DNA of 64,000 nucleotides from an uncultured Eubacteriales bacterium (GTDB taxonomy: Bacteria; Bacillota; Clostridia; Monoglobales; Monoglobaceae). Below are positions 8,425 to 17,122 of the stretch, one piece after another (the stretch's first letter is position 1; the number at the start of each line of letters is the position of its first letter). The notes beneath the pieces are model-generated. The model did not search any database. It was not told the origin of the DNA and saw only the letters and a program-made list of their open reading frames with translations. Location of the stretch: NCBI GenBank assembly GCA_958352815.1, contig CATWQA010000009.1, forward strand, positions 7,192 through 71,191, read 5' to 3'. A program made the position numbers and the translations under genes.

Positions 8425-8733
8425 TTGTACGGTCAGAACGATTTATCAAGGATCAAGTCCAATCTTACCGAGAACGTTGGCCAAAAGGTCAGATTGACGG
8501 CTAAGAAGGGCAGAAAACAAATTGTTACACGCGAGGGTATTATAGAGAGCACCTATCCCAGTATTTTTACTGTGAAGCTGGATAACCAGAGTGAGTTCTT
8601 TACAACCGAGCGCAGAGTTTCTTACAGTTATACCGATGTCCTCACTAAGTCGGTTGAATTGGTGATTTACGCCCCCGAGGGGGAGGATGAAGTCAACGAG
8701 CAATCCGTTTCCGAAGTGGAGGATATTGTTTAG
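8425..8733 (+). CDS. veg: Veg-family protein
   Basis: The 102-residue product starts at a TTG behind GAGGGGTTGG. The core VGQKVRLTAKKGRKQIVTREGIIESTYPSIFTVKL is characteristic of Veg (DUF1021), a small beta-barrel protein of Firmicutes linked in Bacillus subtilis to biofilm gene control and spore outgrowth. The acidic C-terminal tail (APEGEDEVNEQSVSEVEDIV) is longer than in Bacillus Veg (about 86 residues). It has its own promoter and terminator. Confidence 0.9.
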   Translation: MYGQNDLSRIKSNLTENVGQKVRLTAKKGRKQIVTREGIIESTYPSIFTVKLDNQSEFFTTERRVSYSYTDVLTKSVELVIYAPEGEDEVNEQSVSEVEDIV

Positions 8734-8801
8734 ACGTACAGACCTTGTTGTAACAGCATTTACCCCGAGGCGATACGCACTTTGGCCTTGGGGTCATAAA
8801 G

Positions 8802-8840
8802 ATGGCAGAGCTTGACATAGTTTCAGGCTCTGTCATTTTT
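8802..8840 (+). terminator. Intrinsic terminator after veg
   Basis: Stem ATGGCAGAGC / GCTCTGTCAT with one G-T pair and a following T-run. A second weaker stem (ACCCCGAGG / CCTTGGGGT) precedes it at about 8762-8793. Confidence 0.75.
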
Positions 8841-8903
8841 GCGTTTTATGGTGTTTGTCATCTAAAAGTAACATATAATTTAAGCAAGGGCTATTAATTT
8901 CTC

Positions 8904-8932
8904 TTGACTTTTTGTCTAAATTTGTGTATAAT
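8904..8932 (+). promoter_or_regulatory. Sigma-A promoter of rny
   Basis: TTGACT (8904-8909), 17-base spacer, TATAAT (8927-8932). The predicted leader of about 105 bases shows no riboswitch I recognise. Confidence 0.75.
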
Positions 8933-9047
8933 GTTAATTGTGATTTTTATGCGTGCACGAACTCTGTTTGTGACATTGAGCTTGTATCATCTTCTTTAAT
9001 ATATTTTTTAAAATAATTATAGAAGGGGGTGCTTTAAGATAAATACT

Positions 9048-10613
9048 TTGATATGGATATTGATATTGATAGCGGTATTAGCCATAGGCGTGGTTGGCGC
9101 ATTTATGGCGTTTAGGTATGGCTATTCGTACAGGAAGAATTTTGCCGAGCTGAAAATCGGCAGCGCCGAAGAAGAGGCCGAGAGGATTTTGTCCGAGGCG
9201 GCGGAGACGGCGGAAAAGGATGCAGAAAACATAAAGAAGGAAAGATTACTTGAAGCAAAAGAAGAGATACATAAGCTTAGAAACGAGCTTGACCGTGAGA
9301 TAAAAGACAGGCGCAACGACTTGCAGAGACAGGAAAGACGCGTGCAGCAAAAAGAAGATACTATAGACAAAAAGAGCCAGATGATCGAAAAGAAAGAGGA
9401 TCAGATACAGCGTAAGTTTAACGAGGTTGAAGAACTCAGAGCAGAGGTGGAGCGAGTTAAGAAGCTCCAGATTGCTCAGCTGGAAAAGGTTGCCACTATG
9501 ACTGCCTCCCAGGCAAAGGATCTGCTGCTCAAAGAGGTTGAGGACGATGTTAAGCACGCTTCCGCCCTGCTTATTAAAAGCATTGAGGAACAGGCAAAGG
9601 AGGAAGCGGACGAAAAGGCAAGAAAGATTATTACGGGCGCAATTCAGCGCTGCGCCGCAGACCATGTTACAGAGACAACGGTTTCTGTTGTGGCTCTGCC
9701 CAATGACGAAATGAAGGGCAGGATTATTGGCAGAGAGGGAAGAAATATCAGGACAATCGAGACCTTGACGGGTATCGACTTGATAATAGACGACACTCCC
9801 GAGGCGGTAATTCTTTCGGGATTTGACCCGGTTAGACGTGAGGTTGCAAAGCGTTCTCTTGAAAAGCTTATTACCGACGGACGTATTCACCCGGGCAGAA
9901 TTGAGGAGATGGTTGAAAAATCCCGTAAGGAAGTTGACAATGTTATTAAGCGCGAGGGTGAAAGGGCTGTGTTTGACACCAACGTTCACGGCTTGAACCC
10001 GGAGCTTGTTAAGCTTATAGGTCGGCTGAAGTACAGAACCAGCTACGGTCAAAACGTGCTCCAGCACTCTATTGAGGTGTCTCACCTGGCAGGGCTTATG
10101 GCTGCCGAACTTAATGCGGACGTTGCCCTGGCGAAGCGTGCAGGTCTGCTCCACGATATAGGAAAGGCTATCGACCACGAGGTTGAGGGATCTCACGTTA
10201 CTATCGGTGCGGACATTGCCAAGAAGTATAAGGAAAACGATAAGGTTGTTCACTGTATACTGGCGCACCACGGGGATATTGAGCCTAACTCAATTGAGGC
10301 TTGTCTTGTTCAGGCGGCAGACAGTATTTCCGCCGCAAGACCCGGTGCGAGACGCGAAAACCTTGAGAATTATATTAAGCGTCTTGAGCAGCTTGAGGAG
10401 ATTTCCAACTCCTATGACGGCGTTGAGCGGTCTTACGCCATCCAGGCAGGACGCGAGGTTAGAATTATGGTCAAGGCCGATAAGGTCAGCGATGACGATA
10501 CGGTTTTGATGGCGAAGAACATTGTGAAGCAGATTGAGGAGACCATGGAGTATCCGGGTCAGATTAAGGTTAATGTAATCCGTGAGCTTCGCGCAATCGA
10601 ATATGCTAAATAA
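9048..10613 (+). CDS. rny: Ribonuclease Y
   Basis: Membrane-tethered endoribonuclease that starts mRNA decay in Firmicutes. The 521-residue protein has an N-terminal membrane segment (3-22), a long charged coiled coil (about 35-190), a KH domain with GRIIGREGRN (224-233) and an HD domain with LLHDIGK (His369/Asp370). Its length equals the Bacillus protein. The start is uncertain: the ribosome site (GGGGG, 9025-9029) lies 18 bases before TTG at 9048, while an in-frame ATA at 9039 sits at ideal spacing. A terminator follows. Confidence 0.96.
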   Translation: MIWILILIAVLAIGVVGAFMAFRYGYSYRKNFAELKIGSAEEEAERILSEAAETAEKDAENIKKERLLEAKEEIHKLRNELDREIKDRRNDLQRQERRVQQKEDTIDKKSQMIEKKEDQIQRKFNEVEELRAEVERVKKLQIAQLEKVATMTASQAKDLLLKEVEDDVKHASALLIKSIEEQAKEEADEKARKIITGAIQRCAADHVTETTVSVVALPNDEMKGRIIGREGRNIRTIETLTGIDLIIDDTPEAVILSGFDPVRREVAKRSLEKLITDGRIHPGRIEEMVEKSRKEVDNVIKREGERAVFDTNVHGLNPELVKLIGRLKYRTSYGQNVLQHSIEVSHLAGLMAAELNADVALAKRAGLLHDIGKAIDHEVEGSHVTIGADIAKKYKENDKVVHCILAHHGDIEPNSIEACLVQAADSISAARPGARRENLENYIKRLEQLEEISNSYDGVERSYAIQAGREVRIMVKADKVSDDDTVLMAKNIVKQIEETMEYPGQIKVNVIRELRAIEYAK

Positions 10614-10619
10614 TAACGG

Positions 10620-10647
10620 AGGGCTGTTTTGCAGCCCTTTGTTTTGT
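10620..10647 (+). terminator. Intrinsic terminator of rny
   Basis: Stem AGGGCTG / CAGCCCT with a TTTTG loop, followed by TTTGTTTTGTT. Confidence 0.85.
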
Positions 10648-10920
10648 TATGCCAAAATCCAATCTTGGTTATTTTGACGAGAGGTTTGGATGTATGCAAA
10701 TTATTACGCTGTGTGGGAGCCGGTTCCCGAATGCCCCACACGCATACTGTCGGTTTACACTAAAGCAAATGGAATTATGTACCTGCATATATCAAGATTA
10801 ACTGCATTGGATATGAGTAACTTTACAAATTCAGCTGATTGCCAAAACAGAAAAAATCCGGTTAAACGGACTTAAAAGTATAAGCGGAGCTCAGGGAGCA
10901 AAGGATGGGGATTTATAAAT
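10648..10920. other. Intergenic region with degenerate repeat remnant
   Basis: No gene is supported. A palindrome GGGAGCCGGTTCCC (near 10717-10730), followed by GAATGCCCCACAC, resembles a decayed terminal repeat of the 149-bp element. The next gene starts at 10921 without an obvious consensus promoter. Confidence 0.35.
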
Positions 10921-11676
10921 ATGAAAAATACAAATAAACGCTTCTTGGCTCTTGACGGTTTGCGGGGGCTGACTGTGATAAGCATGATTATTTATCACGC
11001 CCTGTGGGATTTGGTGTACCTCTTTGACATAAATATACCGTGGTTCCGCACAAACGCTGCCTATATCTGGCAGCAGAGCATTTGCTATACCTTTATTTTG
11101 CTGTCGGGATTTTGCTTTTCTTTGGGAAGAAAAAGGATAAGGCGGGGGCTCACGGTCTTTTTGGCGGGCTTTCTGATTGCCCTGGTAACGGGGCTTATAA
11201 TGCCCAATGAGGCAATATATTTCGGGGTTCTCACGCTTTTGGGCTCCTGTATGCTTATAACGGCGGCCTTAGAGAGGCCTCTGAAGCGGTGCAATCCGTT
11301 TTTGGGGTTGGTTTTGTGCGCAGGGCTTTTTGTCATAACCCGAAATATTAATTCGGGCGGCCTGGGCTTTGAAAATTGGGAGATATGCTCGCTGCCGAGA
11401 GCTCTATACCGGAATTTGGCTACGGCATATTTGGGCTTCCCTCCTATTGGCTTTCGCTCGGCGGACTATTTTTCCCTTGTCCCCTGGATATTCCTGTTCG
11501 GGGCGGGTTATTTTCTGTATGGGGTTGTAGGCAAAAAGGGCTTGCCCGACTTTTTGCGCAAAGAAAGAGCGCCCTTCCTTGAAAAGATAGGTCGGCGCTC
11601 TCTTTTGGTCTATATTGTTCACCAGCCCGTAATCTATGGGGTGCTGTATTTGGTTTTCATGATAAAACGGGTTTAA
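10921..11676 (+). CDS. DUF1624 / heparan-alpha-glucosaminide N-acetyltransferase-like membrane protein
   Basis: A 251-residue polytopic protein. The N-terminal stretch RFLALDGLRGLTVISMIIYH is the hallmark of the HGSNAT-like catalytic family (DUF1624/YeiB-related), which are membrane acyltransferases. About seven hydrophobic segments are visible. The bacterial substrate is unknown; transfer of acetyl groups to sugars or wall components is an inference from the family name. A short GGATGGGGAT site precedes the ATG. It stands alone between a terminator and repeats. Confidence 0.8.
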   Translation: MKNTNKRFLALDGLRGLTVISMIIYHALWDLVYLFDINIPWFRTNAAYIWQQSICYTFILLSGFCFSLGRKRIRRGLTVFLAGFLIALVTGLIMPNEAIYFGVLTLLGSCMLITAALERPLKRCNPFLGLVLCAGLFVITRNINSGGLGFENWEICSLPRALYRNLATAYLGFPPIGFRSADYFSLVPWIFLFGAGYFLYGVVGKKGLPDFLRKERAPFLEKIGRRSLLVYIVHQPVIYGVLYLVFMIKRV

Positions 11677-11721
11677 GGTTTGTGTAACCGCCTACTACCA
11701 TGTAAATATTTAAACTCATCT

Positions 11722-11816
11722 ATTTTGATAAAGGCTTTGCCTTTAAAACCAATGCCGAGCCCATATTCCGCCATGCCAAGCCGCGGCGGCAATGTAGTCA
11801 AAGCCTTTATCAAAAT
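11722..11816. mobile_element. 95-bp inverted-repeat mini-element, copy A1
   Basis: Terminal repeats are ATTTTGATAAAGGCTTTG (11722-11739) and its exact inverse (11799-11816). The interior contains GCCATGCCAAGCCGCGGCGG. Three further copies of exactly 95 bp lie at 22369-22463, 43685-43779 and 54563-54657. No coding capacity. Confidence 0.7.
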
Positions 11817-12070
11817 TATAGGATGGCGTAATTGCATATACAGGGGTTTGGGGCAACGCCCCAATCGGTTTCCCCGAAGGGGAAAACCGATTCCGCCCGG
11901 GTCTGGCGGGCGGAACAGGGTTCGGCGATAGATTATATTATCAAATATAAATAAAATTACATGGGTTTAGTTTAAAAGTAGAGTTTTGGTTATCATACAG
12001 TACTACGAATTTGATAATTTAAATATATATGTCAATCCGATTATGTTATCGGAAACCGTCGGCATTTATT
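11817..12070. repeat. GC-rich hairpin repeat and flank
   Basis: Directly after A1 comes a repeat with GGGGCAACGCCCC, a TTTCCCC-GAAGGGGAAA hairpin and CCGCCCGGGTCTGGCGGGCGG (to about 11935). An AT-rich tail shared with the 22.5-kb copy follows. The same block occurs at 22.5, 23.4, 43.6, 45.3 and 54.5 kb, usually beside a 95-bp element or half of one. No gene here. Confidence 0.6.
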
Positions 12071-12105
12071 TCTACACTCTACACTCTACACTCTACATTC
12101 TACAC
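12071..12105. repeat. 7-bp minisatellite (CTACACT)n
   Basis: Five tandem units of CTACACT/CTACATT follow ATTT. The last unit abuts the stop codon of the solute-binding protein gene. Copies of the same satellite lie at 43341-43365 and 62186-62212. Confidence 0.75.
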
Positions 12106-12935
12106 TATTTCCGGTATTGTTTCAGTCGCTCATCATATTCTGCGCGGAGAGCGTCGTCTCCGTTGATATATGCGCGGCGCAGGCTTAGAAGAGTGCCGTC
12201 GGTTCGGAACTGTGCCAAAATACTGTTGATCTCCCGAACCAGCTCGGAATTTCCGTCTGCCACGGCAACCGAAAACCTCCTGCGGTCAATATCTGTTTCT
12301 CTTATGACAAACTCAGGATATTCGGCGATAAATGCCTCCGCGTCTCCCGTGTCCGCAAACATAACCTCTGCGTCTCCACGCAGCAGAGCTCCCACGCACT
12401 GGTTAAAATTTCGGTATTCGCCGATGTTGTCAAGCCCTATAGCCCGTAAATATTCATAGGAATAGCTGCCGTACACGGCGGCTATTTTTTCGGCTTCCCG
12501 CAGACTGTCTGTTCCCGTAACCTTTGTGTATTCCCTGTTGGTTACAATAGCCGAGGCGATTGTAATATAGCTGTCGGAAAAATCCGCTGTCCGCCGCCCG
12601 ACGTCTGTGGCCTCTAAGCGGCATAGGGCAATATCCGCCAGGCCGCAGTTAAGAGCGCTCAGCAGTGAATCACTGTCCATAGGGCAGAACACAGGTCTCC
12701 TGTCCATCGCCTCGCTTATAAGCATGGCAAGAGCCATGTCAAAGCCCAGCAGTTCTCCCTCGTCTCCCAAGTACTCAAAGGGCTGATAGGACAGGGCGGT
12801 GCAAATGCTCAAAACAGATTGATCCCTTTCAGCCAGGGACTTGCCATCGCTGTTACCGGTGCTTGCAGACCTTGAACAGGAGCACAGCAGGAATATTAAG
12901 ATTAATACAGGCACAAAAAATTTCTTGCCGAACAT
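12105..12935 (-). CDS. Lipoprotein of the amino-acid-type solute-binding family (SBP_bac_3)
   Basis: The 276-residue product has a lipoprotein signal ending in LLCSC, so Cys19 should be lipidated. The mature part reads as a type-3 periplasmic binding domain: LSICTALSYQPFEYLGDEGELLGFDMALAMLISE at the start, then ADIALCRLEATDVGRRTADFSDSY and a late VAVADGNSELVREINSIL. Such proteins bind amino acids or related small solutes for ABC importers. No permease or ATPase gene is adjacent, so it may serve a remote transporter or act as a sensor. It is the last gene of a ppk1-mgtE-SBP minus-strand cluster, 26 bases after mgtE. Confidence 0.8.
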   Translation of the reverse strand: MFGKKFFVPVLILIFLLCSCSRSASTGNSDGKSLAERDQSVLSICTALSYQPFEYLGDEGELLGFDMALAMLISEAMDRRPVFCPMDSDSLLSALNCGLADIALCRLEATDVGRRTADFSDSYITIASAIVTNREYTKVTGTDSLREAEKIAAVYGSYSYEYLRAIGLDNIGEYRNFNQCVGALLRGDAEVMFADTGDAEAFIAEYPEFVIRETDIDRRRFSVAVADGNSELVREINSILAQFRTDGTLLSLRRAYINGDDALRAEYDERLKQYRK

Positions 12936-12961
12936 AATACATTCTCCATCTAAGCCGCCTG

Positions 12962-14335
12962 TTAACAGAAGCGGTTCATAATAAACATTGCAACGTTAAA
13001 GAATATAAATACGGAGCAGGTGTCCATAATGGTGGTGATAAGGGGCTGCGCCATAATCGCCGGGTCCAGGCGGCATAGCTTTGCCAGCACGGGCAGCAGC
13101 GCGCCCAAAAACTGGGCTATTATAGCGGTTCCTATAAGGCTGAGCCCCGAGACGACCGATAAAAACAAAGGGTCGTTCCCGCTGTACATAATAAATATCC
13201 TCAGGGAGTTTACTATGGCGAGAACAACACCCACAATCAGAGCAATACGCAGCTCTTTTAACAGAACTATAATTGTGTCCTTGGGCTTTATGTCGTTCAG
13301 CGCAAGACTGCGGATAATCATTGTGGAGCTCTGGGCGCCGCAGTTACCTCCCGTGCCCATCATCATAGGGATAAACGAAACAAGAATGGGCAGAGCGTTA
13401 AGGGCGTCCTCATAGCTCTGGAGCAGGCTTCCCGTAATGGTGGCGGAAAGCATAAGCAGCAGCAGCCATGTTATTCTGTTCTTGGCGTGCTTCCATACGG
13501 GGGTTTTAAGATAGGTTTCCTCCATAGGCTGCACGGCGCCCATTTTCTGAATGTCCTCTGTGTGCTCCTCCTGAATAACGTCAATAGCGTCGTCAAAGGT
13601 GACGATACCCACAAGCCTGTTTTCCGTGTCAACCACAGGCAGAGAAATAAAGTCGTACTTGTCAAACTTGTTGGCAACGTCCTCTTTGTCCTCTGTGGTC
13701 TCAACGGTGATAATATTCTTCTCCATTATGGAGTCCACAGGGGTGTTGTAGGGGGAGAGAAGCAGCTCTCGCACCGAGACCAGACCCAGCAGCTTGCGGT
13801 CGGGATTGGTAACGTAGCAGGTGTAGATTGTCTCCTTATCAACGCCTGTTCTGCGGATTTTGTCAAAGGCGTCCGAAACGGTCATGCTGGGGCGCAGGCT
13901 GACGTACTCCGTTGTCATAATGCTGCCTGCGCTGTCCTTGGGGTACTTTAATATTTCGTTAATGGTGTTTCTGGTTTCCGGGTCGGTGTGCTTTAAAATG
14001 CGCTTCACCACGTTGGCGGGCATTTCCTCGATAATGTCAACAGCGTCGTCCACGAACAGCTCATCCAGCACGTCTTTAAGCTCTCTTTCGCTGAAAGCGT
14101 TGATAAGGTGCTCCTGCTCGTCGCTGTCCATCTCAACAAAGGTTTCCGCCGCCAGCTCCTTGGGCAGTATCCTAAACAGAATACGTCTGGTGCGCGGGTC
14201 GGTGCCGCTTAGGAGAATGGCAATATCCGCCGGCTCCATCGAGGTGAACAAGTCCCGTATCTCGCCGAATTTTCGGTTGTGCAGGTTTTCCTCCACAGTT
14301 TCAACCAGCTCTTCCGGATTAAGATCCTCGTTCAT
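12962..14335 (-). CDS. mgtE: Magnesium transporter MgtE
   Basis: The 457-residue MgtE channel has the full family architecture. An acidic N-terminal superhelical domain covers about 1-130 (repeats like ELAAETFVEMDSDEQEHLI). Two CBS domains follow at about 135-260 (SAGSIMTTEYVSLRPSMTVSDA; PVDSIMEKNIITVETTEDKEDV), then five membrane helices from about 285, including the pore signature MGTGGNCGAQSS. It admits Mg2+ and is gated by cytosolic Mg2+ through the CBS/N domains. A strong AGAGGAGGTG site precedes the ATG. It lies 57 bases after ppk1; polyphosphate is a Mg2+ chelate, so the pairing is plausible physiologically. Confidence 0.95.
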   Translation of the reverse strand: MNEDLNPEELVETVEENLHNRKFGEIRDLFTSMEPADIAILLSGTDPRTRRILFRILPKELAAETFVEMDSDEQEHLINAFSERELKDVLDELFVDDAVDIIEEMPANVVKRILKHTDPETRNTINEILKYPKDSAGSIMTTEYVSLRPSMTVSDAFDKIRRTGVDKETIYTCYVTNPDRKLLGLVSVRELLLSPYNTPVDSIMEKNIITVETTEDKEDVANKFDKYDFISLPVVDTENRLVGIVTFDDAIDVIQEEHTEDIQKMGAVQPMEETYLKTPVWKHAKNRITWLLLLMLSATITGSLLQSYEDALNALPILVSFIPMMMGTGGNCGAQSSTMIIRSLALNDIKPKDTIIVLLKELRIALIVGVVLAIVNSLRIFIMYSGNDPLFLSVVSGLSLIGTAIIAQFLGALLPVLAKLCRLDPAIMAQPLITTIMDTCSVFIFFNVAMFIMNRFC

Positions 14336-14392
14336 AAGCGCACCTCCTCTGTTTTGTTGCTGCTTTTAGTATATCACAGCAAAAGAATTTTT

Positions 14393-16564
14393 TCAATCCT
14401 TAATGTTGTCATATAATTTCTTAATAAGCTTATTATATTTTCTCCTGAAAAAGCCCGCTTTATGAGGCTTGGGGGAGTAAACCGCAAGAGCCTCCGCCTT
14501 TGCCCTTTCTTCCTCGGCATGAACCTTGGCGGCCTGTACGGCTTCCTCCATAAGAACCTCCTGAGCGTTTACCCGGCTGAGAGTGTGGGGCTTTTTGGAG
14601 TAGGTGCCGTCGCTGTTTAAAACTCTTGCCTTAACCGTGTCGCTTAAGCAGATTTTTATGTAATGGTTGATAGCGTCCTTTACCCGCCTTGAGTATATGG
14701 GGCAGCCCACTTCAACCCGCTTGTCCATATTTCGGGTCATAATATCAGCAGAGGCGATAAACAGCTTTTGCTCCTCGCCCTTGCCGAAGCTGTAAATTCT
14801 GGAGTGCTCAAGATACCTGCCCACAATGCTGTAAACCTTAATGTTTTCGGTAACCCCGGGTATTTGCGGCAGCAGGCAGCATATGCCCCGAACCAGCATT
14901 GTCACCTTGACCCCTGCCATGCTTGCGTCCCTAAGCTTGTCAATAATCTCACGGTCGGTAACGGAGTTTACCTTCATGAAAATTTCTCCGTCGCCGCCCT
15001 TTTCAATTTCCTCGTCGATGTAGCTTAAAATATGGTTCTTCATGGAGTGGGGAGCCACCCACAGGTGCTTATACTCACCGTCTAAGTTTGAGATGGATAT
15101 GTTGCTGAAAAAGTTGGTGGCGTCCTCGCCTATTTCATGGTTCTTGGTGATAAATGAAAAGTCGGTGTACTGCTTGGCGGTCTTTTCGTTGTAGTTGCCC
15201 GTTCCGATTTGGGTTATGTAGCTCACCTCTCCGCCCACGTTCTTGGTTATAAGGCATACCTTGGAGTGCACCTTATAGTTTTCAAGACCGTAGACAATCT
15301 TGCAGCCCGCCTGCTCCAGCCTTTCCGACCAGTCAATGTTGTTCTGCTCGTCAAACCTTGCCCTGAGCTCAATCAGAACCAGAACCTCCTTGCCGTTTTC
15401 GGCGGCGGTGCACAGGTGCTCGATGAGTTTTGCGTTTTTCGCAAGGCGGTATATGGTTATCTTTATGGAAACCACGTCAGGGTCGGAAGCCGACCGCTTT
15501 ATCATGTTCACAAAGGGGTCCATGCTCTCGTAGGGGTACGAGAGGATAATATCCTCGTCGTTCTCCCCGTCCATAATCTGGGTATGGGTGAGCTGTGGCT
15601 TAAAGTCGGGATAGCACAGCTTTTTAACCTGTTCCTCGCTGAGCTTGGGCTGCATTCCGAAAGCATAGCCCAGGTTCATGGGGGACTTGGTAATGAATAT
15701 CTGGTTTTCGTTTACGCTGAGCTTGCCAAGCAGCAGCTCCTTGATGTACTCGTCAAACTCACGGGCTGCCTCCAGGCGGACAACAGCAAGACGGCGGCGC
15801 TTTTTAATCAGCTTCTTCATCTTTGTTCTGAAGTCCTCGTTTATTTCATACGCCTCGTCGTTGGGGTTTATGTCCGCATTTCTGGTGGCGCAGAATATGT
15901 TTTTGCAGCTGATTTCGTACCCTGCGAACAGGGAGTCAAAGTACATATAGATTATGTCCTCCATATGTATATATCTGATTTTCTTACCCGGCATAAACAG
16001 CACGGGCGGCAGGGAGGGCGGAACCGTCACAATTCCCATGGCCGAGGTCTTTTTCTTTTTCGCCTTGCCCACAACGCAGAGCTGCTTTGAGGCTATAAAC
16101 GGAAAGGGATGGTGCTCATCCACAAGCTGGGGCGAGAGAATAGGCTCTATATAGTCCGTGTAGTGCTCCTTAACGTATTTAACCTCGTCCGCCGTGAGCT
16201 TGTCCGGGGTTAGGTGGACGATGTCGTTCTTTTTCAGCTTATGCCGAACTTCCTCGTATATCTCGTCCTTTTTTTCGTAGAGAGGGCGAACCGCGGCGTA
16301 TATTTTGGAGAGCTGCTCCCTGGGGGTCATGCCCGTCTTGTTGTCAATCGCCTTTTTGTCCGCCATAGCCAGGTCAAAAAGGCTGCCCACCCTGACCATA
16401 AAAAACTCGTCCAGATTGCTCACGAATATGGATATAAATTTGAGCTTTTCATAGAGGGGGACCTCGGGGCTTACCGCCTCCTGAAGAACCCGCTCGTTAA
16501 AGCGAAGCCAGGACAGCTCTCGGTTTTGCATGTAGTTGTATTGTTCGTCTATTCGGTCTTTCAT
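14393..16564 (-). CDS. ppk1: Polyphosphate kinase 1
   Basis: Reversibly polymerises the gamma phosphate of ATP into polyphosphate. The start at 16564 is chosen because AAGGATG lies just upstream; a longer frame to 16618 lacks a site. The 723-residue product opens with NRELSWLRFNERVLQEA, the classic PPK1 N domain. It has the two catalytic histidine motifs: VHSKVCLI in the first phospholipase-D-like domain, and YLEHSRIYSFG in the second. The C-terminal ~60 residues (Ala/Glu-rich, then Lys-rich) extend beyond the usual core. It heads the ppk1-mgtE-SBP cluster. Confidence 0.96.
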   Translation of the reverse strand: MKDRIDEQYNYMQNRELSWLRFNERVLQEAVSPEVPLYEKLKFISIFVSNLDEFFMVRVGSLFDLAMADKKAIDNKTGMTPREQLSKIYAAVRPLYEKKDEIYEEVRHKLKKNDIVHLTPDKLTADEVKYVKEHYTDYIEPILSPQLVDEHHPFPFIASKQLCVVGKAKKKKTSAMGIVTVPPSLPPVLFMPGKKIRYIHMEDIIYMYFDSLFAGYEISCKNIFCATRNADINPNDEAYEINEDFRTKMKKLIKKRRRLAVVRLEAAREFDEYIKELLLGKLSVNENQIFITKSPMNLGYAFGMQPKLSEEQVKKLCYPDFKPQLTHTQIMDGENDEDIILSYPYESMDPFVNMIKRSASDPDVVSIKITIYRLAKNAKLIEHLCTAAENGKEVLVLIELRARFDEQNNIDWSERLEQAGCKIVYGLENYKVHSKVCLITKNVGGEVSYITQIGTGNYNEKTAKQYTDFSFITKNHEIGEDATNFFSNISISNLDGEYKHLWVAPHSMKNHILSYIDEEIEKGGDGEIFMKVNSVTDREIIDKLRDASMAGVKVTMLVRGICCLLPQIPGVTENIKVYSIVGRYLEHSRIYSFGKGEEQKLFIASADIMTRNMDKRVEVGCPIYSRRVKDAINHYIKICLSDTVKARVLNSDGTYSKKPHTLSRVNAQEVLMEEAVQAAKVHAEEERAKAEALAVYSPKPHKAGFFRRKYNKLIKKLYDNIKD

Positions 16565-16624
16565 AAAAATCATCCTTGCTGATATATAGTTTGGGCTGAA
16601 GAACAATAAGCAGCCCATGTGTTT

Positions 16625-16654
16625 ATTATACTTCGCTTTGGGCTCAAAAGTAAA
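16625..16654 (-). promoter_or_regulatory. Candidate promoter of the ppk1 cluster
   Basis: On the minus strand TTTACT (16654-16649), an 18-base spacer and TATAAT (16630-16625), about 60 bases before the ppk1 ATG. Confidence 0.55.
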
Positions 16655-16756
16655 GTAAAAAGTGTGTAAAATTTAAGAAATTTTTCTGAATTAGAAAAGA
16701 GTGCCTGTAAATCGCCGCTTTTCGGCAAGTGCTCCGCAAAACGATTGTATATACGT

Positions 16757-17059
16757 ACCCCGCCAATTTCGCAGGGGCGCCGCTTGCTGCGCCCGCTGAC
16801 CACACTAACGGTTTATACCAAAACAAACGGGACTGATGTATATGTAACTCTTCAAATCTGTAGGGGGCGGATTCCTATACGCCCCGCATACAAACCAATG
16901 CGATTATATGAATTTACAGGAATTATGATTAAAGAAAATCTCAAATCCACATAATATGATATTTACTGTTAATATGGCAAGCGGGGCGTCCGGGAGGCCG
17001 CCCCCTACAACGTAATGATTTACATATATGCAAACCCGATTATTTTGATAAAGGCTTTG
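16757..17059. repeat. Repeat block between ppk1 and the micropeptides
   Basis: No gene. It contains a short palindromic repeat (about 16757-16800, GCGCCGCTTGCTGCGCCCG), the full 149-bp element B2 (16860-17008) and a half 95-bp element (ATTTTGATAAAGGCTTTG, 17042-17059). Confidence 0.6.
16860..17008. mobile_element. 149-bp inverted-repeat mini-element, copy B2
   Basis: Left terminal repeat at 16860-16886 (GTAGGGGGCGG...ACGCCCCG), right terminal repeat at 16982-17008. The AT-rich interior contains CATAATATGATATTTACTG, also present in copies at 41.6 and 47.7 kb. The two ends differ slightly (TATACG against CGTCCG), so they have diverged since insertion. Confidence 0.7.
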
Positions 17060-17077
17060 GCGACATTGCCGTCGCAT

Positions 17078-17112
17078 AACAAAGGGCTCCCACAAAACGG
17101 GAGCCCTTTGTT
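17078..17112 (-). terminator. Strong bidirectional-looking hairpin after the micropeptide genes
   Basis: AACAAAGGGCTCCC (17078-17091) pairs perfectly with GGGAGCCCTTTGTT (17099-17112). It begins 11 bases past the stop of the second micropeptide gene on the minus strand. The distal arm supplies TTTGTT. Confidence 0.7.
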
Positions 17113-17122
17113 AAAACATTAA

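Noticed and set aside
9246..10271. Long minus-strand frame opposite rny (341 codons)
   Set aside because: It is a shadow of the RNase Y coding strand; the plus strand encodes a clear full-length RNase Y.
15209..16090. Long plus-strand frame opposite ppk1 (293 codons)
   Set aside because: Shadow of the well-supported polyphosphate kinase gene; no ribosome site and no recognisable domain.
16564..16803. Upstream extension of ppk1 and a separate 77-codon frame near 16570-16803
   Set aside because: The extension has no ribosome site and the separate frame crosses a repeat and the likely ppk1 promoter.
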